From contig CANPVZ010000013.1 of assembly GCA_947581855.1 (NCBI GenBank), positions 1 through 64,000 on the forward strand: a stretch of DNA of 64,000 bases, in the 5' to 3' direction. Positions 32,382-41,448 of the stretch are shown here, in pieces (position 1 is the stretch's first letter; each line of letters begins with the position of its first letter). Under the pieces are notes generated by a model. It had not been told where the DNA came from. It did not search any database and saw nothing but the letters and a program-made list of their open reading frames with translations. The translations under genes were made by a program, and so were the position numbers. Origin of the DNA: an uncultured Phocaeicola sp. (GTDB lineage Bacteria > Bacteroidota > Bacteroidia > Bacteroidales > Bacteroidaceae).

Positions 32382-33000
32382 TAAAGAATGGAAAAAATAC
32401 ATTAACGATCCAATGTGGCAAATAAAGTCTAAAATAGTAATACAACAACAGCAATTTGAAATGTGGTTGAAAAAGTTGTTTTATCTAAATGATGCATTAC
32501 ATAAAGAGTACGATTTGTTTTATCAAGAATTATTTATTGTTATTCTATTTCAAACAATAACAGAAGGATATTCTTATTTAGTTAACAATTTAAACATTAT
32601 CTCGAAAACTAAAAATAAATATTGGATTGATTGGCATAAAAGGCTAATAGCAAGTATAGGCGAAATTAAATCTAAATTTTCCAGTAATGAATTTGCTTAC
32701 TTGGAATATCGCAGGCATAGCGTTTGTCACATATTTCAAAATGGCTACGAAATCATTCAGGACAATGGAACTATAAAAAAAGAAAGAAGAATTACTGATA
32801 AATCAGGCTCTAAATGTTCAAAAGATCTGCAAGAATTAGAACTAGATTTTTTCAAAGTATTGGATAAATACTCTAATGATAAAGGGTATGATGACCACTT
32901 TAGAAGTCTTTTGTATCCAATAATTAATCAACTGTATTTAGACTTACAAAAAATACATAATAATGAATTAAATGAAATAAGAAAGAACGACAGAAATTGA
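32374..33000 (+). CDS. helical protein with HEPN-like RxxxxH motif
   Basis: This 208-residue protein is helical and charged. Residues 110-122 read LEYRRHSVCHIFQ, where Arg114 and His119 make the R-x4-H signature of HEPN ribonucleases. The surroundings (a preceding amphipathic helix and a following aromatic strand) suit that fold. It overlaps the upstream helical gene and is followed by a strong hairpin, so the pair forms a complete operon. I infer a two-component toxin or abortive-infection module. No antitoxin with a recognisable fold is seen. The motif could also be chance. Confidence 0.55.
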   Translation: MDDKEWKKYINDPMWQIKSKIVIQQQQFEMWLKKLFYLNDALHKEYDLFYQELFIVILFQTITEGYSYLVNNLNIISKTKNKYWIDWHKRLIASIGEIKSKFSSNEFAYLEYRRHSVCHIFQNGYEIIQDNGTIKKERRITDKSGSKCSKDLQELELDFFKVLDKYSNDKGYDDHFRSLLYPIINQLYLDLQKIHNNELNEIRKNDRN

Positions 33001-33064
33001 CAGCGATTTTAGCATATTACTGCCACTCAATAATGTTATCATTAGATAACAGCAAGGTGTGTCC

Positions 33065-33094
33065 AGAGCTGCTGAGAATTATCTCAGCAGCTCT
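33065..33094 (+). terminator. hairpin after two-gene operon
   Basis: AGAGCTGCTGAGA and TCTCAGCAGCTCT are exact complements over a four-base loop. The T run is short and broken. Confidence 0.6.
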
Positions 33095-33483
33095 AAACTC
33101 TTTTAGAAAGCTACTCCGAAGTCGTGTTTCCAATGAAAGAAAATTACTCAATTAAATGTATTTTTCGCTCGTCGGGACGGGTGGTCCCGCCCCTTGCCGC
33201 TGGGCGTTCCCCGACCGATGAGTTTTTTAGTGAAGTATTGAAATATTATTTTATTTCAATATTGAGAGCTCGATTTCTTGACAACTTGTTTTCTTGATGT
33301 CAAGATTGCAAGATTTCGAGATTGCATAGAAGGAAGATTGTAAGACTGGCAGAATGATTGGCAGACAACATTATATCTTTCACGTATAGGCAAAAAAAAT
33401 ATTTTCTCTTTTCAAAAGCCCATGTAGTTTATGAGGGACTTGCGAAAAAAGAAAATAATTTAGTCGAACCTTACGGGGTGAAG
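33095..33483. other. non-coding region with inverted repeats
   Basis: No gene is seen. ATTGAAATA pairs with TATTTCAAT around 33240, and a GC-rich block (CGTCGGGACGGG ... CCCCGACC) lies near 33175-33220. AAGATTGCAAGAT-type short repeats occur near 33300. It may belong to the ends of a further mobile element. Confidence 0.4.
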
Positions 33484-33526
33484 TGAACCCTAAAAGTTGT
33501 ACATAAAACTTTTAGGGTTCATTTTT

Positions 33527-34048
33527 ATGATAAAGTACACGTATGAAAAGAAGCTCCTTATAGTGAGCGAAACAAAGTCCGGTAAGCCAATTAAAGTTCT
33601 CTCAAGGGAGCATAATCTTCATGAGAATAAAATCCTCGACTGGATACGACTTTACGATCGTTACGGCAGCGATGGTCTTAAAAAGCGTCCCAAACTCAGG
33701 GCTACACCTGAATTTAGAGAACATGTAGTGCGTCTCATATTGGAAAAAGGCATACCTTTGTTCCATGTTTTAATTGACTATCAAATAAGCCGCACAGCAT
33801 TGGAAAGTTGGGTGCGTATGGTGAAAAACCACGGATATACACAACTGCATGAAATCAAGCGACTTGGCAGACCTCTAAAAAATATGGGCAGACCGAAGAA
33901 AAAAGAACCCCAGACAGAACTTGAAAAACTCCAGGCAGAGAATCTGCGTCTGAGGGCAGAGAATGCGTTGCTAAAAAAAGTGAAGGCCTTGGTCGAGGAA
34001 AAGAAAGCCCAAGCACGGCAGAGTGGGCTGCAGCCATCGAAGGACTGA
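33527..34048 (+). CDS. IS3-family transposase OrfA (helix-turn-helix)
   Basis: This 173-residue protein (ATG 33527) has a helix-turn-helix near its start (KLLIVSETKSGKPIKVLSRE, then HNLHENKILDWIRLYDRYG), a second HTH-like unit around residue 80, and a Leu-zipper-like helix near the C-terminus (LEKLQAENLRLRAENALLKK). It binds the IS ends and is normally made alone or fused to OrfB by frameshifting. The AAAAAAAG slippery run lies inside the last third. Confidence 0.88.
   Translation: MIKYTYEKKLLIVSETKSGKPIKVLSREHNLHENKILDWIRLYDRYGSDGLKKRPKLRATPEFREHVVRLILEKGIPLFHVLIDYQISRTALESWVRMVKNHGYTQLHEIKRLGRPLKNMGRPKKKEPQTELEKLQAENLRLRAENALLKKVKALVEEKKAQARQSGLQPSKD
33973..33980 (+). other. programmed -1 frameshift site
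   Basis: AAAAAAAG lies in the OrfA frame. The OrfB frame is -1 relative to it and is open from here through to the OrfB start, with no stop, as expected for a fused OrfAB transposase. Confidence 0.6.
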
Positions 34049-34068
34049 GGTCGCAATATCCTCTTGAC

Positions 34069-34866
34069 TTGCTTTTGAAGTTAAGAACGATGGCTCGCTC
34101 TGTTTTCTACTATCATCTCAAGCGTATGAAGTCCGGTGATAAACACGCAGGTAATAAAGAACTGATAAGGATCATATTCCATGAACATAAAGGTCGGTAT
34201 GGTTATCGTCGTATCACCTCTGAGATGCACAACAGAGGCTATATAATCAACCATAAAACCGTTCGGATGCTAATGACCATGATGGGACTGAAAAGTAAAA
34301 TCAGAAGGGTACGTTACCGCTCATACAAGGGTGAAATTGGCAGGATTGCTCCCAATATCATCAACAGGAATTTTGCTGCTGATGCACCAAACCGGAAATG
34401 GGCTACAGATGTCACACAGATAAACATCGGATCTGAAAAAATATATCTTTCTCCTATGGTGGATATGTTCAACGGAGAGATAATTTCTTATAACGTATCA
34501 AGAAGCCCTAACCTTGAACAGATATATGATATGATCGATAAAGCGTTTGGAAAGTTCGATAGTCTTGAGGGATTGGTCATTCATTCTGATCAGGGGTGGC
34601 AATACCAACATTACGGATACAGACAGAGACTTGCAGAGCACAAGGTCATTCAGAGCATGTCGCGTAAAGGGAATTGTCTTGACAACGCCATGGCTGAAAA
34701 CTTTTTCGGCATCATGAAATCAGAACTCCTTTATGCTGAAAAGTTTGAATCATTCGAAGACTTCATTAAGGCTTTAGATGAATATATTGATTACTACAAC
34801 AATAAAAGGATAAAATCACGCTTAAAAGGAAAGAGCCCGGTGCAATACCGGACTCTTTCAAGATAA
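34069..34866 (+). CDS. IS3-family transposase OrfB (DDE integrase core)
   Basis: This 265-residue frame (an in-frame TTG at 34069; ATG at 34090) encodes the rve-type integrase core. The three catalytic residues are visible: Asp in NRKWATDVTQINI, Asp in LVIHSDQGWQYQHYGY and Glu in NAMAENFFGIMKSELLY. The C-terminal SRLKGKSPVQYR is the usual IS3 ending. It is probably expressed as the OrfAB fusion by -1 frameshifting. The frame looks complete. Confidence 0.92.
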   Translation: MLLKLRTMARSVFYYHLKRMKSGDKHAGNKELIRIIFHEHKGRYGYRRITSEMHNRGYIINHKTVRMLMTMMGLKSKIRRVRYRSYKGEIGRIAPNIINRNFAADAPNRKWATDVTQINIGSEKIYLSPMVDMFNGEIISYNVSRSPNLEQIYDMIDKAFGKFDSLEGLVIHSDQGWQYQHYGYRQRLAEHKVIQSMSRKGNCLDNAMAENFFGIMKSELLYAEKFESFEDFIKALDEYIDYYNNKRIKSRLKGKSPVQYRTLSR

Positions 34867-35005
34867 ATTAATAATTTTGTATTCAACTTTTTTTTGGGGG
34901 GGGCAGTTCAACGTTTGTTACACCCTCCCTGTTTTTAACTTTCACTGATAGTGAAAGTATTACAAGCCACATTGTCCAAAACGGACTTTTGTAACCGACC
35001 CGTTT

Positions 35006-35785
35006 TTAGATTTTCTTTCCTATGTAAAACACATAGCCATAGAAGCTCTTATACTTGTCATATAAAGTTTCTTCAAGATGTTGAAACTCTATAAGTTTCT
35101 TTACAGTCTCATTTTGGGAATATTTTTTCAGCATTTGTTTACGGGCTTCAATCAAGGGCTGAAAGTAATGTTCCGTCCAGCATTTTTCCGGCAATACAAA
35201 TGAAGCAACAGGAAGATAGCCAGCCCTCTGCATTTGTGCGACTTTAACAGGGATTGTATCTATCTCTTGATACCCCTGCATCCAAAAATCGTGTATTTCA
35301 GCCGGACGCTCTTCTGTAAACCATGAACTTTCCGAAACTGCAATATACCCATCAGGTTTCAAATAATCACGCCATTCATTTATACCTCGCTCAAAGCCGA
35401 TATTATAAATAGCACCTTCCGACCATATCAGGTCTAAAGATTCTTTTTCAAAAGGCAGATTGTCCATTGAGCCGACAATCCCCTTTACTCTATTTTGCAA
35501 ATTCAGCTTTAAGGCATCAAGATTAAACTTATCAATAAACCCTGAAAAGAAATCAAGTCCCGTAATAGTTCCTGATACATTTTGTGCCAAAACCATAGTT
35601 TGACCTCCAGTTCCACAACCAATGTCTGCAATTTGTGCAGTATCGCTCAGATTATCAATGAAACTTAAAGCCTTTAATGTAACATCAGGACTTCCCGGGC
35701 CTTGCCTTTTAGTATTAAGAAAAAAATCACAAATTAAATTTACATCAAATCCGTAAATTGTGTTGTTATCGTTATTCATTTTCAT
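35006..35785 (-). CDS. class I SAM-dependent methyltransferase
   Basis: From the ATG at 35785 this is a 259-residue methyltransferase. The SAM motif is [11 protein letters not shown], followed by [10 protein letters not shown] (motif II) and [18 protein letters not shown], which is the family's post-II region. No DNA-methylation NPPY-type motif is present, so the target is a small molecule or protein, not DNA. It has its own promoter and is separated from the IS3 by a short gap. It resembles small-molecule methyltransferases carried by Bacteroides mobile elements. Function unknown. Confidence 0.75.
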   Translation of the reverse strand: MKMNNDNNTIYGFDVNLICDFFLNTKRQGPGSPDVTLKALSFIDNLSDTAQIADIGCGTGGQTMVLAQNVSGTITGLDFFSGFIDKFNLDALKLNLQNRVKGIVGSMDNLPFEKESLDLIWSEGAIYNIGFERGINEWRDYLKPDGYIAVSESSWFTEERPAEIHDFWMQGYQEIDTIPVKVAQMQRAGYLPVASFVLPEKCWTEHYFQPLIEARKQMLKKYSQNETVKKLIEFQHLEETLYDKYKSFYGYVFYIGKKI

Positions 35786-35970
35786 TGTATATATTGCATA
35801 CAGGGAAAACATAATGATACTTTACCTATATGCAGATTAAAATTATAATATAAGCACACGAAAATACCTCCCGAAAAGAAATATCCGAGAGTAAACGTAA
35901 AGAACAATCTACATTAGAAATGCAGATTGCTTACAACACAATATCCGATTTGTTTGTTTTCTTCATACAG

Positions 35971-36003
35971 GCAAAGATACTGAATTATTTTATGTTATGC
36001 AAA
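35971..36003 (-). promoter_or_regulatory. promoter of methyltransferase gene
   Basis: On the minus strand TTTG (36000-36003) and TATCTTTGC (35971-35979) are 20 bases apart, a textbook Bacteroides -33/-7 pair. The predicted leader is about 180 bases. The rest of 35786-36215 shows no gene. Confidence 0.65.
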
Positions 36004-36215
36004 TTCAGCTTTAAACTTAGTGCAAGGTGCAAGTATATATCTATATATAGCTTGCACATTACAAATTTCTTTAGGGAACCTGTAAGTTCTTGGGCATCCA
36101 TAGTCCTTATTTTTTCCTATTACAAAGGTCTGGATGCTTTTTTCTTTCTTACGATAGTGATTAATTTATTTTTCCATTTTTTGCCACTGCAAAGGTACTG
36201 ACTGCATCTATAGAT

Positions 36216-36461
36216 GTCTTAATCCTACTTACCTGGAATATCTCTCAAACCAAAATAAAACTGCCTTATGGAAACAACAACTGTATTGTCTTAATCCTAC
36301 TTACCTGGAATATCTCTCAAACGAAGAAGCTGTTCGCATTTATGGCAAGGATGCGAGTGTCTTAATCCTACTTACCTGGAATATCTCTCAAACTTTTTTA
36401 AATTATTAATCCAAATTAGTCAGTTAGTCTTAATCCTACTTACCTGGAACATCTTTCAAAC
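36216..36461 (+). CRISPR. orphan CRISPR array, four repeats and three spacers
   Basis: The 35-base repeat starts GTCTTAATCC and ends CTCTCAAAC. Copies lie at 36216-36250, 36288-36322, 36359-36393 and 36427-36461. Spacers are 37, 36 and 33 bases. The last copy has two changes (GAACATCTTT), as expected at the leader-distal end, so the leader is to the left. No cas gene is in the window. The repeat type resembles type I-B or III arrays, which I cannot decide. Confidence 0.85.
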
Positions 36462-37312
36462 ACATTGTTTAAGAGCGACTTATCTAACCATCTGGTTTCT
36501 TTTTCAATGTCCGTATCTTTGTTCAGTTCAGAGATTTATAAGACTCCTCATAGGCTTTTTCGCAAATGTATGTTTTTTTATGATTCAAAGCAAACATTTT
36601 AGCGTATTTCTGTCACTTAGATATTTCTTTATCAGAGCTTTATCCATTCGGAAAAGTTCGCAAGAGACAGCGTTGTTTACTTACGTTCTCCATATTTGCG
36701 AAAAACGCCTTTTCTATAGATTTGTAATCTATTGATTTATAGCATACTATTTCAAAGAGCGGATGGTTAAAACAGATACATCTTCGCAAATGATTGGCGG
36801 AGAATCTTGTTTCAGGACTATTGAGAAAAACAGAGTGTGAAACAATGTTTACGCAAAATGTTTAATGTACTAAGAAACAACACTCTATCGAATTATGCAA
36901 TTTTCGCAACAGTTTTTTCTATAGATATGTATAGGGGTAATGGATAAACCGAGGAATTTCACAGACATAACACACATCGGTTTCAATGTTTCACCTTTCA
37001 TGCCGTATCCCTTTCATATTAGGCGTTTCGGGTGAAGGCAAGGCATCCGTCACTTCCTCGAAAAGGTTTCACAACGTAGCGTGGCGACGTCCTGATTGCA
37101 GTTTCCGGTGAATGCTCACTCAGGAAAATAATATATCCTCTCTTAAGGTGACAGCGATAAGAAGAATAAAGAAGCTCGGTGAAAGCGCGTTATCCTTCAC
37201 GACAATCACCTGAATTATACACTGTTATAATGAAAAAAGAAGCGTGAAACATACCTTCAGTAAACTCTCTGTTATAGGAATGAGACGGGGATAACCACGA
37301 TGCAATTGGTAA
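36462..37312. other. non-coding region
   Basis: No convincing gene, RNA or long repeat is seen in this stretch. Short reading frames here are interrupted and lack coding character. Confidence 0.5.
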
Positions 37313-37690
37313 AGTTCGGAGTTGATTGCGTACATCTAAAGCTCGCACCTCGTCAGCATTCTGGCGAACGCACCGATAGAAGTGTTCGGAGTTGGTTGCG
37401 TACATCTAAGGCTCAGACACTATCCAGAAACAAACATTCGACATGGGAGAACAGTTCGGAGTTGATTGCGTATATCTAAGGCCCACACCTCGTCAGCATC
37501 CTAGCGAACGCACCGATAGAGGTGTTCGGAGTTGGTTGCGTACATCTAAGGTTCGACACTATCCAGAAACAAACATTCGACATGGGAGAACAGTTCGGAG
37601 TTGGTTGCGTGCATCTAAGGCTCGCACCTCGTCAGCATCCTGGCGAACGCACCGATAGAGGTGTTCGGAGTTGGTTGCGTATACCTGAAA
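37313..37690. repeat. 70-bp-period repeat with alternating intervals
   Basis: A unit of about 28 bases beginning GTTCGGAGTTG and ending CATCTAAGG occurs six times at 70-base steps (one 69). The 42-base intervals alternate between two types: one containing CTCGTCAGCAT and one containing CCAGAAACAAACATTCG. The result is a 140-bp higher-order repeat. No protein-coding role is evident. Confidence 0.8.
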
Positions 37691-38077
37691 TTCAGCCTTC
37701 CGAACTTGAGACCTGAATTCGTAAAACATCTTTTTAGTGAAGATGCTTAAAATACCGGGTGCCGGAAAGTAGGTAATATCCCTATTTGCGGCGGAAAGAG
37801 CCTTGTTTGACGAGGGAAAGTGCCATGTTTAACGGCGATAACTGACGTGTTTAGTGAAGGAAAGTGACGTCTTTATCAATAAGAAATGCCATACTTTGCC
37901 GATGTGTCTGTCACTGTTTTCAGGTGTTCAAGTGATAGGCTTGTCACTTCCTAAGCCGCAAGCCTACGGCTACCCCAAGTGCCTGGCCTACGGTTCAACA
38001 AGTGACAAGCCTACGGCTTCACCTCGGCTAAGTACAGATAAACACGTTGACTATATCTAAGTAATATCATTAGTTAC

Positions 38078-38450
38078 ACCTCTATAATGTCATTAGCCAA
38101 GTATAAGTTAGCTGGTTAGTTAAACCTATATAATGTCACTAGCCAAGTATAAGTTAGCTGGTTAGCTAAACCTATGTAATGTCATTAGCCAAGTATAAGT
38201 TAGCTGGTTAGCTAAACCTATGTAATATCATTAACCAAGTATAAGTTAGCAGGTTAGCTAAACCTATGTAATGTCATTAGCCAAGTATAAGTTAGCTGGT
38301 TAGCCAAACCTATATAATGTCATTAGCCAAGTATAAGTTAGCTGGTTAGCCAAACCTATATAATGTCATTAGCCAAGTACAAGTCATCTTGTTAGCCAAG
38401 CCTATATAATGTCATTAGCCAAGTGCAAGTCATCTTGTTAGCCAAGTCTG
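38078..38450. repeat. 46-bp tandem repeat, eight copies
   Basis: Each unit has TAATGTCATTAGCCAAG, then TATAAGTTAGCTGGTTAG and CTAAACCTA. Copies drift at a few positions, and the last two have AAGTCATCTTGTTAGCC instead. The region 37691-38077 before it holds short repeats (GAAAGTGCCATGTTTA type and AGCCTACGGCT) but no gene. Confidence 0.8.
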
Positions 38451-38561
38451 TGAAATCCTGCAAGCCTACCCTGAGCAACATTTTTGCTTAACATCTTTTA
38501 AACCTTCATATTTTGTCAAATAGCTAATATATAGTCTTTTACCTCTCACAAAAAGGTCAAA

Positions 38562-38593
38562 TTTGCAAAACGCTTCATCGTATAGTATCTTTG
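38562..38593 (+). promoter_or_regulatory. promoter of VapE-like gene
   Basis: TTTG (38562-38565) and TATCTTTG (38586-38593) are separated by 20 bases, a perfect -33/-7 pair. It shows that the first start codon must lie after 38600, so the in-frame TTG at 38563 is not used. Confidence 0.75.
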
Positions 38594-38640
38594 CGGAGCA
38601 CAATTGGGAAGCCGTATACTCCTCCCTGTTGCAAAGAATC

Positions 38641-40497
38641 ATGCATATCTTTTCTTCCTTAAGGGATTGGCTGTGGCCGGTGGCCACCGGCAGATCCACC
38701 GTAGAGCCGACTGACGGTTTGTCAGAAGCCGGCAAGAGAAATCTGTATCGCAGCTTGCGGAAGGCTTGCGCCTTGTTGCCCGCCGGCCATATGGTGGTGG
38801 ACGCACACGGCAACCGACTTTCCATTGTCGTGACGTGGTCGCCGGACAAGGGTCCCACACTGCGCGAGCCTTATCATTTCGCCCTGAACGGAGCGGACAA
38901 GACGGTCGTGTTCTCTGATGAGGATAGAGTTTCCGGCGATAATAGAGTTCTCGATACCGGCGGAGTTTCCAGCAGTGGCGAGACGTTCTGTACCGATGCG
39001 GCTTTTATTGGTGGCTGTGCTTTCAGTAGTGACGGGAATGTTATGCCCGCACCTCTGCCGAAAAAATCGTTTGGAACGGTTACGGCGTCGGTACAGGCAG
39101 ATGCGGAAGAAAGGAAAGGAGTGCAAGCTACAAAGAGAACGGAATCTTCGGAGTTGTTGCAAAAGCAAAGAACGCTTAAGTTACAAGGAGTGCAAGCTAC
39201 AAAGAGAACGGAATCTTCGGAGAAAGCGGTGGATATGGAGAGTACGGAAAAAGGCAAGGAATCCACCTCCAAGACAGCCGGTACGATGCAATGCCTCTGC
39301 CGCTACCTGTGCACCCATTACCTGTTCCGTTACAACCTGTTGACGGAGCAGACGGAGTATGCAAAAATAAAAGCAGCTCCAATGGACAACGAGGTCCGAG
39401 CAGCTGACAACGCTCCGGTTACCAACGGACGCGCGGCAGAGACCAAGAAGGAACAGGAAGGCAATCCTCACCATATCCTATACAAACCGATGGACGAAAG
39501 GGCTGTGAACGGTATCTGCCTTTCTGCTCTACAGGACGGTATCGACTGCTGGGACAGAGATGTACGCCGCTACCTGCGCTCCGACCGCATCGAGGGATAC
39601 CACCCGTTTGAACTGTATCTCGATATGCTACCTTCTTGGGACGGGGTAGACCGTGTGACGCCCCTGGCGCACCGTGTCTCCTCGGACGAAGTTTGGACAC
39701 AAGCTTTCCACCGCTGGCTGTTGGCCATGGTAGCGCAATGGCGAGGAATGGACGGAAATTGTGCCAACAGTGTGGCGCCTCTTTTGGTGAGCACCGAGCA
39801 AGGATGGGGAAAGAGTACCTTTGCTCGTACTTTGTTACCGCCCGAGCTGCGCCCTTACTTTACGGAGAGTTTCGACCTGAATGCCGCTTCCTCTGCGGAA
39901 CTGAAGCTCGCCCGGTTCGGACTGATAAACTTGGACGAGTACGACAAGCTCCCTGCTTCCCGTCAGCCGTTGTTGAAAAACCTGATGCAGATGGGTTCTC
40001 TCAACGTCCGCCGTGCTTACCACCAACAATCGGAACCGTTGCGCCGCATCGCCTCTTTTATCGGTACGAGCAACCGACGCGACCTGCTGAGCGACCCTAC
40101 CGGAAGCCGCCGTTTTATCTGTGTGGAATTAGAGCGCCCTATCGACCCATCCCCGTTGGACCATGCACAACTCTACGCACAGTTACTGCATGAGTTGGCA
40201 AGTGGAAAGCGTTATTGGTTCAGCAAGGAAGAGGAGTTGGAGATACAACGGAACAACCGCCGTTTCTATGCGCAAAGCCCATTGGAGGAGGTGCTGCGCG
40301 GTTACTTCACGTTCTGCAACGAACGGGAGGAGGGTGCCCGTCTGCTCTCCTCGGCCGACATCTATCAGGAATTACAGCGTGCCAACCCCGCAGCCCTGCG
40401 CGGCACCACGTGTACACAGCTCAGCCGTTTGCTTCCCGCAATAGGGCAGAAAGTGCATACTCGTTACGGAAACGGATATTGGGTAAAGAAGGTATAA
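38641..40497 (+). CDS. VapE-family P-loop protein with DUF3874-like C-terminus
   Basis: From the ATG at 38641 this is a 618-residue protein. The C-terminal half (about residues 290-530) is a virulence-associated E (VapE) helicase-like domain: the P-loop GWGKST follows VSTEQ, the Walker B motif is LINLDEYDK, and the sensor or Arg finger is in IGTSNRRDLLSDPTGSRRF. The final 80 residues resemble DUF3874. Residues 130-250 are low-complexity with a duplicated GVQATKRTESSE. Such proteins are linked to DNA replication or phage-related functions in Bacteroides. It lies beside the repeat tracts and upstream of the KGG gene. Confidence 0.8.
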   Translation: MHIFSSLRDWLWPVATGRSTVEPTDGLSEAGKRNLYRSLRKACALLPAGHMVVDAHGNRLSIVVTWSPDKGPTLREPYHFALNGADKTVVFSDEDRVSGDNRVLDTGGVSSSGETFCTDAAFIGGCAFSSDGNVMPAPLPKKSFGTVTASVQADAEERKGVQATKRTESSELLQKQRTLKLQGVQATKRTESSEKAVDMESTEKGKESTSKTAGTMQCLCRYLCTHYLFRYNLLTEQTEYAKIKAAPMDNEVRAADNAPVTNGRAAETKKEQEGNPHHILYKPMDERAVNGICLSALQDGIDCWDRDVRRYLRSDRIEGYHPFELYLDMLPSWDGVDRVTPLAHRVSSDEVWTQAFHRWLLAMVAQWRGMDGNCANSVAPLLVSTEQGWGKSTFARTLLPPELRPYFTESFDLNAASSAELKLARFGLINLDEYDKLPASRQPLLKNLMQMGSLNVRRAYHQQSEPLRRIASFIGTSNRRDLLSDPTGSRRFICVELERPIDPSPLDHAQLYAQLLHELASGKRYWFSKEEELEIQRNNRRFYAQSPLEEVLRGYFTFCNEREEGARLLSSADIYQELQRANPAALRGTTCTQLSRLLPAIGQKVHTRYGNGYWVKKV

Positions 40498-40705
40498 TAG
40501 GCGGACGCCGGACTATGGTTATATAAATACATGAAAAATAAATCCTTCTGCTTTAATTCCACCTGAAAAAGGTAAGAACTAAAACAAAAGGATTTTATTG
40601 TAAGGGGCTTCTCCTTGGTAGAACTTCAATCTTAAAACTGAAACAAGAAAGCTCCTTGTCTAATTGAATAATTCCAAGAACAAAAAAGAATTTTATTAGA
40701 CAATA

Positions 40706-41149
40706 CTAATCATTCTTCTTCTCAGATTTTGCTTCGCCACCTTTGCGACCGGCTTCTACATGTTGCTCATGAGTACCGCCTTGGGTGCCTTTACCGCTAT
40801 GAGAACTTCCAGAATGACCGTTACTTCCTTCAGATTTTGCTTCGCCACCTTTGCGACCGGCTTCTACATGTTGCTCATGAGTACCGCCTTGAGTGCCTTT
40901 ACCGCTATGAGAACTTCCAGAATGACCGTTACTTCCTTCAGATTTTGCTTCACCACCTTTACGACCGGCTTCTACATGCTGCTCATGGCTACCACCTTGA
41001 GTGCCCTTTTCGCTATGAGAACTTCCAGAATGGTTTTTACTTTCTTCCGATCTTGCTTCGCCACCTTTGCGACCTGCTTCTACATGCTGTTCGTGACTAC
41101 CACCTCTATGTTCAGAGTTAGAGCCGTTTGATTCATTTTTTGTACTCAT
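40706..41149 (-). CDS. KGG-repeat stress protein
   Basis: This 147-residue, highly hydrophilic protein consists of four copies of GG(S/T)HEQHVEAGRKGGEA. Three of them form full 36-residue units with a Ser/Gly/His-rich linker (SGSSHSGKGTQ) between them. KGG-motif proteins are general-stress, probably disordered proteins (the enteric relatives are GsiB/YciG-like). The DNA repeat unit is 108 bp, so copy number may vary between strains. No signal peptide is seen. It stands alone, with intergenic DNA on both sides. Confidence 0.8.
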   Translation of the reverse strand: MSTKNESNGSNSEHRGGSHEQHVEAGRKGGEARSEESKNHSGSSHSEKGTQGGSHEQHVEAGRKGGEAKSEGSNGHSGSSHSGKGTQGGTHEQHVEAGRKGGEAKSEGSNGHSGSSHSGKGTQGGTHEQHVEAGRKGGEAKSEKKND

Positions 41150-41448
41150 ACCTTTTATATTTTAGATTTAACAATCCGTTCAGCTATAATTACAAAAGGA
41201 AAGATAAAAAGGTTGGATGAGTTAGGAAGTTTTGTATATTAGTCCTTACTATTAGAATAAATAAACGTTTTCCTAGACGTTGGAAGACATTTCTTAACCT
41301 CTCTATAGTTATTCGCCTAATCTATTTACATCTGATATAATTAATTTACAACAGATAAAAGGTATATAGTATTCTAAGAAAAGTAGTATTGTTGCAAACA
41401 AAGGAAAAACAATGTTATAAACGAGTCTCTAATTAATATCAGAGACAT

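Larger units (their letters stand above)
33484..34910 (+). mobile_element. IS3-family insertion sequence (IS150-like)
   Basis: The left end starts TGAACC and carries AAAAGTTG; the right end, read inward, starts TGAACTGC and carries AAAAGTTG after a run of C, so the terminal repeats are imperfect. The two genes overlap in the way typical of IS3 elements. Ends are approximate and a target duplication was not identified. The left end contains a perfect 14-bp inverted repeat (33485-33498 and 33507-33520). Confidence 0.75.

Noticed and set aside
36189-36198. GCAAAGGTAC, a reverse TAnnTTTGC box left of the CRISPR array
   Set aside because: No TTTG at 19-22 bases on the proper side and no gene directly downstream on the minus strand. 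It also resembles CTnDOT att core sequence, but no second copy fitting an element end was found.
37443-37716. Overlapping frames reading VRSWLRTSK-type repeats
   Set aside because: They are the six-fold 70-bp repeat read in frame. The repeat has alternating intervals and no start, promoter or family match.
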